Assembly: GCF_024323335.1 (NCBI RefSeq)
Contig: NC_066579.1
Coordinates: 242,789,068 to 242,853,067 of the forward strand
Direction of reading: 5' to 3'
DNA: 64,000 nucleotides
Source of the DNA: Lathyrus oleraceus
Taxonomy: Eukaryota > Streptophyta > Magnoliopsida > Fabales > Fabaceae
Numbering within the stretch: the stretch's first letter is position 1; every line of letters begins with the position of its first letter. Below, piece by piece: positions 55,696-64,000 of the stretch. The position numbers were made by a program, and so were the translations under genes. The notes below the pieces were generated by a model that did no database searches, was not told the DNA's origin, and saw only the letters and a list, made by a program, of their open reading frames with translations.

Positions 55696-57257
55696 TCACA
55701 TTCGGCGCACGGTCCTCAAAGGGTTGCAATTCTCAATATCATGGCCAGGAGCTCCTTGATGAAAGGCACAACGGAGTTCGGGCTTATACCACCATGGAAG
55801 TGGTTCCGGAATTTGTGGCGTATTCCTTGGTCGGAGTAGGTTCTTGAGAACCAAAGACGGGTATAACTCGGCGTATGACATAGGAATAGGGTCAAAAGAG
55901 ACCTTCTTCCTCTCGAAACTCTATTGTTGTTGATTATTGTTGGTGTTGTTGTTGAAGTTGTTTGTTCTTTATTGTGGTTGTTATTGACATTGTTGTTGAA
56001 TTGGCACTGATTGATTGTTAGAAAATACCGGAATAACGGATGAAACTTGATGATGATGCTGATGTGGTTGCGGCCTTCTTTTGACATGAGGCCTCCTCTT
56101 CCTCCCCATAGACACTGCATTGGATTCACCTTCCTTCTTTCTGGCGGAATTGCTTCCGTACTTCTTTCTTGATGATACCTCTTCCTTAGACAAACGTCCC
56201 TCATGGACACCCTCTTCTAATATCATCCCCATGTTTACCATTTCGGTAAAGTCATTGGGGGCACTAGCAATCATTCGTTCGTAATAAAATGAACTCAGGG
56301 TCTTAAGGAAAATCTTAGTAATCTCTTTTTCTTCCAACGGAGGATTGATTTGAGCGGAAAGCTCTCTCCACCTCTAGGCATACTCTTTGAATGTCTCTTT
56401 GTCCTTTTGAGATATCAACATCAGCTGGTCTCTATCGGGCGCCATGTCCAAATTGTACTTATATTGCTTCACAAAAGCTTCACCCAAATTGTTGAACGTG
56501 CGAACACTTGCACTATTCAATCTCATGTACCACCTCAGAGCGGCACCAGTCAGACTGTCTTGGAAATAGTGAATCAATAACTTATCATTATCAGTTTGCG
56601 TTAATATTTTCCTGGCATACAGTATAAGATGGCTAAGTGGACAGGTATTTCCCTTATAATTTTCAAAGTCAGGGACTTTGAACTTCATCGGGATTTTGAC
56701 ATTTGGCACTAAGCAGAGTTCAATAACGCTCTTACCAAACATATATTTTCCCCTCAAGGTCTTCGATTCCTTTCACAGCTCAAGGAACTAGTCTTTCATC
56801 TTATCCACCTTCTCATAAACATCCGGACCCTCAAAAGCTTGGAATGGTAGATGGTGTGCTCAGTACAGGGTAAAGTGTGAACAACTGGAGGAGGAACAAA
56901 CATGGCCAGGCTAGATGCCGACATAGAAGCAAAAGTAGGCGCAAACCCTTCAGGCACAAATTTTGGTGGCATTCCCCATGGAAATCCGACAGGCATGAAT
57001 GGAGAAAACTGAGTGGCAGGCATAGTTGAGGTAGCAACCTCTGAGATGACATTCCTTTGAGGAGGAGTTGCGGGCGTTGGAGAAGACTGACTCTGAGCAG
57101 CTAAAATAGACCCCATCATTGCAGTCAAGCGAGCAATTTCATCCTTTAACTCTCGGTTCTCTTGTTCCAAATGTTCCATGATTCTCGGTTGATTGGCATA
57201 AGTGTTGTATCGGTGAGTCAGCTTGGCTGAAGCATAGAAGAATAACCAATAAGACAT
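55696..57257 (-). pseudogene. M gag
   Basis: The start M-S-Y-W-L-F-F-Y-A-S-A-K-L is followed by a coiled-coil-like stretch (E-H-L-E-Q-E-N-R-E-L) and a P/A-rich segment. The central Gag domain (I-P-M-K-F-K-V-P-D-F-E-N-Y-K-G; F-K-E-Y-A) lies at 56374-56757. A Q/N-rich part follows, then a zinc-knuckle-like C-A-F-H-Q-G-A-P-G-H-D-I-E-N-C (about 55725-55790). There is a frameshift near 56770-56830, a stop near 56374, stops in the Q-rich part, and another frame change after the zinc motif. About 600 bp of it are missing from the P copy. Confidence 0.87.
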
Positions 57258-57471
57258 CTGGAAAAAGAAACATGTTATGAAAATGATGCATGAAATGCAA
57301 TGTTTGGATTGTTTTTATTTTCAAGGAACATACTATTTTATTTGCAAATATATATAATAACAATAATAACAATTTGATTGACCATAAGAATCTCTTTTAT
57401 TGATATAATTCGTAAAGGATTCCACTGAGTACAATTTCAGAAACCAAAATACAAATACAAGAGAAAAGGAA
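57258..57471 (-). other. ORF1-gag spacer of M
   Basis: A short AT-rich non-coding stretch between the end of ORF1 and the gag start. The equivalent in P is 13525-13757. Confidence 0.7.
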
Positions 57472-58988
57472 ACTAGCCGTCCTAAGGATCCCCTAACAAC
57501 AGTGTCATATGATCTGACTGCAGGCGCGTACTTCCTTCGGATTCGTCGGATCTCGGACTCAAAAGATGTCTTCACCTGAGCCTTCTCGAGGACAAGCTGA
57601 TCCACAATCTTCTTCTAAACACCAGAAGACTAAGGCATACTAGAGGAAGATGGATCCTCTGGCTCTCTCTGTCTCTTCACTACTTGGTCTTCCAGAAGTT
57701 CGATAAGTGCATATTTGTCCTTAGACTCAAGTTGTAACTCCTTATGCTTTCGGCTTAAAGCATGGAATCGCTCTTCCCACGTATCTTTCTCTTGCTTCAT
57801 CTTGGCGAGTGCGTCTTCCAATTCCTCTACATCTTGGTTAGGGAGAGTTAATGGCTCAACCACAACCATAGAAATAGGTCTCTCACAAGCATACGACATC
57901 TTCAGGTCCAAAGCTCTCTTATTCACCCAAGTAGTGTAAGCTTCCAAAGCTACACAGTTGCACGAACCAAGCTCGGATCATCCTTTCCTATGCACATTAT
58001 GCCAAGCGTGTATCATCTTACGCTTCAAGTGTTGGGGATCTTTACCCTCTTGATAGAAAAGGCCCTCTAACTGAGTGTTATTAGGTTTATCTCTCAAGGG
58101 GAACCCAAGTTGACGACAAGCCAAAGAAGGGTTGTAGTTGATTCCTCCTTGCGTACCAATGAGAGGCACATTAGAGAATTCACCACAACTATCAATAATA
58201 TCCAACCTACTCAATGAAGAATCATACCAAAGAATATCATCATTAGTGAGGGACATAAGTCTCTGAGACCACCGTAGACATTGTTTGTTCTCCACAAAAG
58301 CAGGCGTCTGAGGCAAGTGCAAAATAAACCACTTGTATAGAAGAGGAACACGACATACAATAGTTCCACCACCTTTAGAATTCCTTAGATGCAAAGAGAA
58401 GTACATATCACCCAACAGAGTAGGCACCGGATTCCCAATCAAGAAGATTCTAATGGCGTTAACATCAACAAAACCGTCAATGTTAGGGTACAAAGCTAAA
58501 CCATAGATGAGCAATACAAAGATAGCTTGAAAAGCATCCATACTACCGGCTTGAGCAAAGGCAGTAGCTTTCCCTATGAGAAACTCAAAAGTCAACCCAA
58601 ATATTCCTCCTTTCTTCACCCAATGAGCCTCAATCTCAGACTTCTTCAGATGAAGAGCTTCATGTATAAGATGAGATCTGGGAATCTCCTGCAATCCACT
58701 AAAGGGAACTTTGTTAGACACAGGTATTCCCAAGAGATGGGCATACTCCTCTAACATAGGAACGAGCTAATAATCAGGAAAAGTGAAGCAACGGTTGAGA
58801 GGGTCTTAAAACTGAACCAACACGCTCAAGAGTCCTTCCACTGCATCAGCAGATAATACAGACAAAAGCATCCCATGACGTTGTTTGAAGTCCAAGTGAT
58901 CAAATACAAAAGATGATAGCTTCCTTATCTCTTTCAAGTCGATACATCTGAAACTATACTTCTTAGTATTCCTTCCTCCATAATCCAT
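57472..58988 (-). pseudogene. Ogre ORF1 of M
   Basis: About 505 codons in one frame from M-D-Y-G-G-R-N-T-K-K (58988) to the end near 57472. Five in-frame stops interrupt it: near 58806, 58771, 57978, 57630 and 57615. The central region is conserved with P (L-L-G-I-P-V-S, F-V-D-V-N-A-I-R-I-F-L-I-G-N, L-P-Q-T-P-A-F-V-E-N-K-Q-C). The C-terminal ~150 residues are charged and probably coiled coil. The last codons are shifted by one base relative to P. Function unknown; specific to the Ogre/Tat group and possibly DUF7745-type. Confidence 0.85.
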
Positions 58989-59838
58989 GGTCTGAAAATA
59001 TTTGCAAATAAAACCTCAGTTCCTTGAAGTTACTTTTCGTGTGATGAATGTTATGATGCGCATGAATGCATGAAAGCAACAATCACAAGTAAGGGATCAC
59101 ACACAAGGCAAACAAACAAAGGTCAAGGGATGAATCAAGTCACTGTCAAGATCAATCATCCATTTTGGTGAATTATGGTTTTCACCTTATCAACACCTAA
59201 GTTCCATTGATATTGACAAGACTTGATTGGATCAACCAAGAATCAAATGTTTGTTGTGAGTCACGAGCATGGAGTCGGGTTAAGAACCATCCCAAAGGAG
59301 TGTACTAAGGATAAAACCTGTAGGTCATGTTCTAAAAAGTTCTCAGAGTCTTAATTCCATCTATCAGATATTACAGGTTAGGATGACTGATTCATCAACC
59401 CATAATATTCTCAAGAGAAACTCGTCAGAGTGTAGTATCACGTAACAACTGTTATCAATTCTACACCTGAACAGTCTCCGCACTACGTCCTAAATAGGCC
59501 ATGTTGGGTTAAATGTTCTACGGTCCTCAGCTTCTCGGACCCCAGATCAGAGAGAGTAATGCCTAACCACAAATAACTTGTGTGACATCAATAGCTCCAA
59601 AAGGGTCTCCACTAAGTAGATAGGTCTCAAGCTAACTTGTTAAGAACTACTCCACACAAGTCGAACATGACTATACCATCCTCCTATCTTAATTGCACTC
59701 AAGTTCGAGTTTGAACTTATCTCACCACTCAGAGATCACCAAGCATAACAAGCAGATTATATCACACATACAAATATATAAACATCAAATATACAATAAT
59801 ATACATATAAAAAGTAGGCTAAACTCACTTAGGACTAC
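58989..59838 (-). other. Leader of M
   Basis: An 850-bp non-coding stretch matching the P leader (10023-10844) in reverse. No gene. Confidence 0.78.
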
Positions 59839-59856
59839 TCCCCAGCAGAGTCGCCA
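59839..59856 (-). promoter_or_regulatory. Primer binding site of M
   Basis: The minus strand reads TGGCGACTCTGCTGGGGA, identical to that of F and nine bases after the LTR end. Ogre-type (tRNA-Arg) primer site. Confidence 0.88.
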
Positions 59857-59865
59857 CTTAATTTC

Positions 59866-62800
59866 TGTAGCGGTAAATTCATGACCATTAAACTATGGAT
59901 AAACTTAACGTTAATAAAACCAGAGTCGCCACCACGCTTTTATTGTTTCCAAAGGAAAAGGGAAAAAGTACGAACAAAACCCAAAGATAAGAAGTTTTCA
60001 AATCAAAACTAATAAAATGCCAAAGATTACAGGTAAGGGGGTTTGTTATATAGAGGGAAGAGGTTAGCACCCAAAGTGTCCTACGTACTCATACGGAGCC
60101 CTTTTTTATGTGTGTATGTCTTTTGGTTTAAAAGAGGTTTGCAATAAATAGAGTGTGGGGATGAGAAAAGAATTCATTAATTATATTTTTGTGTTTGACA
60201 AGACCTTCAAACTTGTGCCTACGTACCAACATAAAATGAGGGATCAAAACCTCGTAGCTCGTGGTATCAATTTCAAAGTGAGTGAATTTCCTTTAACAAA
60301 AATTTAAATTTAAAAGAGGCACAAAGGGCCTAAAAAAGAGTTTGAATGAGTGTTAATTCTTTTTGTCTTTTGAAATTTAAAGTCAATATGGTTAGATTCA
60401 TTTACAAGTTTGATTTAAGAAAATAGTTTAAGAATGCAATGGCATAAGGCTAAAGTTTCTAATTTGCAATAAAGTCTAAGTTTAGAAATCATAAGCAAAG
60501 AATATTTTGAATGGGGGGAGAGATTTGAAATTTAAGAAATGGGAGGAGATGAAGAGACTGATCATAAGCAAAAAAATTAAAAGTTAAGAGTTGAAAATAT
60601 CTGACCATCGGGATGCAATCCAATAGACAAGAATGTCATATAGAAACCCATTTTTCCTTTGGACTTTAAATCAATCAATATCAATAAGCAAGCAAGATGA
60701 AAAGCAAGGCATCAAATAAAGATAGCCATATCCAAGCTAGCAACTTCATAGTCTTCTTTATAATCTTCCCCCATGTATCAGATGACATACTCCTTGAATG
60801 ACACAAGATAAGGCATTAGACACGGGTGTAAAGTAACATTTGTTCCAAGACCATGTTGCAGATAAACTCAAGTGGATCCCAATACTTACATCAGATGAAA
60901 TCTCATTTCACAATGACATGGTTTCAAAAATGTTGGCATTGGCGAAGTCCTTTTGCATAAGGAATGTTGCCTAATTCTAAGTTCAAAGCTTAGATCAAAT
61001 CCAACAGTCCACACAAACATTTTTTTAGGGGTTTTTGTTGTTTATTAAGTATTTTAAGTTCCAAAGACCACAAACACAAACAAGGTACACCAACAAATAT
61101 ATACAATCACAACATATATGACTCAAGTGAGTAAAGGGAAAATGACATTAAAATAAACAGGTTTAATGATATGTATAATGGCAAATAATAAATGGCTTAA
61201 ATTTAAATGGCATAAAGTAAATGGCTTGAAATTAAAAGCAGTTAATAATAAGAGTTAGTCAAATGTTACTTGATTAGATGTTAGTGGAGTTTTGATTTTC
61301 AATTGTTTAAGTCATTCTTTGGAGAACACTCAACCCTCTATTCACAAGCATGGAACCTTGAACTAAGACATCTTCAAAATGAAGGAAAAAAGGTCAAGTT
61401 TCCATACAATACCATGAAATGGGGGAGACTTACAATCTCACTTACTAGAATGGTATGTCTTTGGGTCAAAATTTAGGGCTATGTTAGGAAATCGTAATTG
61501 GACTTATGTAGAAGTCACAACTATCTGAGGTCGAGCAATATAAATTTTGGTGTTAATGCATGTTAGAGATATGGTATAATGAACCATACCCCTAAAACAT
61601 ACCGGACACAAAAAGAAAATGTTCAAAGGCTGGACCTAATCTCATCCATACTTGTATTGGTTCATGAACCAATTACCCTTAGGATATTGAGATGTCATTG
61701 GCCAATGAGAGGAATGGGATAGAAAGGGATTGAAGATGAAGAGGGAGGGGAGATAAGACAAACAAAAATTGGTCATGGGAGGAGTTTTATCAAATTAAAA
61801 TCATTCATTCATTTTGGGAGATGAAATATACATTTCATCAATCCCCTAAATTCAATAATTTTAATCCAACAAAAGTCAAATCAATCTTGACCAAGGCCCA
61901 AACACATAGTCAAACTTCACAAGTCAATAAAAATGGCTCAACACAATTTATTCAATACTTAAGCAATTAAAAATAGAATTAAAATGCATTAAATTAAATT
62001 ATGTTTTATCAAAAACCTAAAAGCTTTTCAAAACACCAAATAAATGTCCAAGAGATTTATCATAGGTCAAACAAGGTCAAAGGACCTTAGAGAAAAAATT
62101 TCACTATTTTTGAAAAGTCAGAAGTCTTTTTAAACAATTAAAAATATACAAAAAAAAACAATTAAATCATGAAAAATATCAATATTGATCCAAAAAATGA
62201 TTTTAATTCAGAAAATGAAAGAGAAAAATATTTGAATTTTTTTGGTGAAAGTCCAATATTTTTTGGATCAATAATGAAATTAATATGAATTAATGAAAAT
62301 AATGAAAATAAAAGAAATTAACAGAAATTTAAAAAAAACGTGGACCATTTGAACTCCCTCATTAATTGAGGTGGCAGATCAGAAGGATCAGCGCGCGCAT
62401 TCCAGATGGACCTAAGTCAACTGAGAAGCATGCATGGTAATCATAACCAATGCACAGGATTAAAATAATTTAAATGGATCATTTGGTTGAGATGCTTCAA
62501 ACACATCGCCAGAGCCAAAGCTCTGGTCTTCTTCTCCGGTGGACCTCATCGGACTGGTCCAACTTCAACCATCACCAAAATGAAAATGCAAGACATGGAT
62601 TTAAAGAAAAAGTGCCTAGGAGCTCGAATCTGGCCTTAATTTTGTCTAACTCCAAGTATATGAGAAAATACAGGGAGTTGGATTTTGAGGATCATGAACT
62701 GAGTTGCATCGATTTGACCTCAAAGAAACTCAATCTTGTTGGCTATATTGGTAGGACTTCAGACAACCAAAAATTAACAAGAATAGTAGAGAATAGAGAG

Positions 62801-64000
62801 ATAATCGAAGAGGAGAAGTTTCTAAAAAATCACCTTCTAGTTGATCCAATTTCACTTGATCTTGATCTGGATTTGATTGCTTTCTCCTCCTCTTGCTTGC
62901 AGAAACCAAATGGAATGAAAATGGAAGTGAATTTCTGGAGTTTGAACTTCCAAATAGATGGTGAAATTCAAGCTTGATTTCAAGTGAAATCTTAGAAAAT
63001 TCTATGGCAGTGAGGGTTTGCAATGGTCTAGCAAAGCTTGGGCAAGGTGTTTGATATTTGCACCACTTGAAAATTGGACAAAATTAGCAACTTCCTTGCA
63101 TGGGTGCATGAGCAATCATTTGGGCCTCAAGAGTGATGAAATCCAATTCCAAATCATGTACAAAGTCTGCTGAAACTATCATGTGCAAGCATGCAAATGG
63201 AAATGATCATGTGAAGTTTAAACTTGCCAAAACACTTCCTAAAATGAAGCCATGCGCAAATCCTTCAATTTTAGTCCAAATGTGATGATCTTGGATGTTT
63301 TGGAAAGGTGAGGTCAAGGGAAACAACTTTCATTTTGAACACGTTTTCATTTGAATCTTGTATCATGATGAATTTTGAGGTGGAAGTTTGGGAAATCAAA
63401 CATATTTGAAACTTTTCTGAGTCCCAAGTCAAATGTTCACTTTTTCCACCTTGAATAACTTTTTCTATGGACTTTAAATGAGAAACGTTCCTTCATCAAA
63501 GTTGTATATCTTTAAAACTCATTCAATTTAGTCACCAATTTGGCCTCATTTGGATTCAGTATGAATGAGTTATGCATTTTAGAAGTTGAGGAAAATCACT
63601 TGTTCAATGGTATTGGTCCAAAATGACCTATAATGTTTCCTCTTGGTCCAAAGAATGACTTAATCAATTAAAAAGAAAAACTCCACTAACATTTAAATAA
63701 CTTTGACTAATACTAACTATTTATTAACCTTGCTTTACTTTCAAGTCATTTACTTTCGCAATTTAAATTCAAGTAATTTACCATTTGATTTGTCATTTTA
63801 CATATCATTTAACTTGTTTATGTTTATGCCATTTTCACTTTGCTCATTTGAGCCATATATTGTGATTGTATATATTTGTTTGTATATTTTGTTTGTGCTT
63901 GTGATCTTAGGACCTTAAAATACTTGACAAACAACAAAAACCCTGAAAAATATTTGTATGGACTATTGGATTTGATCTGAACTTTTGGACTTAGAATTAG
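59866..64000 (-). repeat. 5' LTR of M (4135 bp in window, incomplete)
   Basis: Starts TGTAGCGGTAAATTC next to the PBS and runs to the window end. By comparison with the 4.7-kb 3' LTR, roughly 0.5 kb more should follow. A stretch present at about 46295-46345 of the 3' LTR is shortened here near 63040-63050. The final ~350 bp no longer follow the 3' LTR order closely and resemble sequence near 8620-8950 of the P LTR, so a local rearrangement is possible. No gene. Confidence 0.88.

Larger units (their letters stand above)
43121..64000 (-). mobile_element. Ogre element M (minus strand, 5' LTR truncated by the window end)
   Basis: From right to left: 5' LTR (from 59866), PBS, leader, ORF1, gag, protease, intron, RT/RNase H, aRNH, integrase, 3' UTR with repeats, 3' LTR (43121-47848). 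More than 20.8 kb, the size expected for Ogre. It sits inside P integrase; the left flank CCGAT (43116-43120) should recur past the right end. The first ~280 bp of the two LTRs differ at about 27 positions (about 10%). Coding parts are in good order but carry many stops. Confidence 0.92.

Noticed and set aside
1..64000. Host genes, resistance gene clusters, organelle DNA inserts, rRNA or tRNA genes
   Set aside because: I looked for typical coding stretches and found only retroelement domains. None of the open frames outside them resembled a host protein. A database search could still reveal short remnants.

Overview
The window looks like gene-poor, repeat-rich plant nuclear DNA. I found no host gene, tRNA, rRNA or CRISPR array. 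Nearly all of it is transposable-element sequence, dominated by very large Ty3/gypsy elements of the Ogre/Tat group. The signs are LTRs of 4.6-4.8 kb, an extra ORF1 upstream of gag, an intron between protease and reverse transcriptase, a second (archaeal-type) RNase H domain, a PBS of the TGGCGACTCTGCTGGGGA type, and tandem repeats between pol and the 3' LTR. This points to a legume, most likely tribe Fabeae (pea, vetch, lentil, grass pea). The species call is inference.

Layout. (1) About 100-4250, minus strand: a decayed plant L1-type LINE with endonuclease, RT, zf-RVT and a C-terminal RNase H. (2) 4946-5344: the start of an Ogre-type LTR, cut by the next element. (3) 5345-43120, plus strand: Ogre element 'P', the host of everything that follows. 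It has a 5' LTR (5345-9994), PBS, ORF1 (10845-13524), a truncated gag (13758-14340) and pol (39528-43120). P is split by a Ty1/copia-like solo LTR (11663-12843), a 25-kb repeat complex 'E' (14341-39527), a deleted solo Ogre LTR (41347-42054) and element 'M' (from 43121). (4) Complex E holds only LTR and 3'-UTR sequence of a second Ogre-type family. It is arranged as a roughly 5.2-kb direct tandem repeat, and each unit carries inverted LTR/UTR pieces. (5) Inside E sits 'F' (24733-35466, minus strand), a complete and very young LTR element. Its ~2.03-kb LTRs differ, by my reading, by three substitutions and one 11-bp indel, with a 5-bp target duplication ACTTC. The undisturbed target is still visible in neighbouring repeat copies. 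F has an intact gag ORF but its pol is largely deleted. (6) 43121-64000, minus strand: Ogre element 'M', complete from its 3' LTR to most of its 5' LTR, decayed mainly by in-frame stops, with a readable intron.

Relative order by nesting: E-like LTR at 4946, then P into it; then the solo LTRs, E and M into P; then tandem duplication within E (~4% divergence in a sampled stretch); then F, the youngest. M LTRs differ by about 10% in the stretch I compared. The only long intact reading frame is the F gag. All other coding sequence is pseudogenic. The most interesting points are the recent movement of a gag-only element that must have borrowed its enzymes, and the long inverted repeats in E that could give hairpin RNA.
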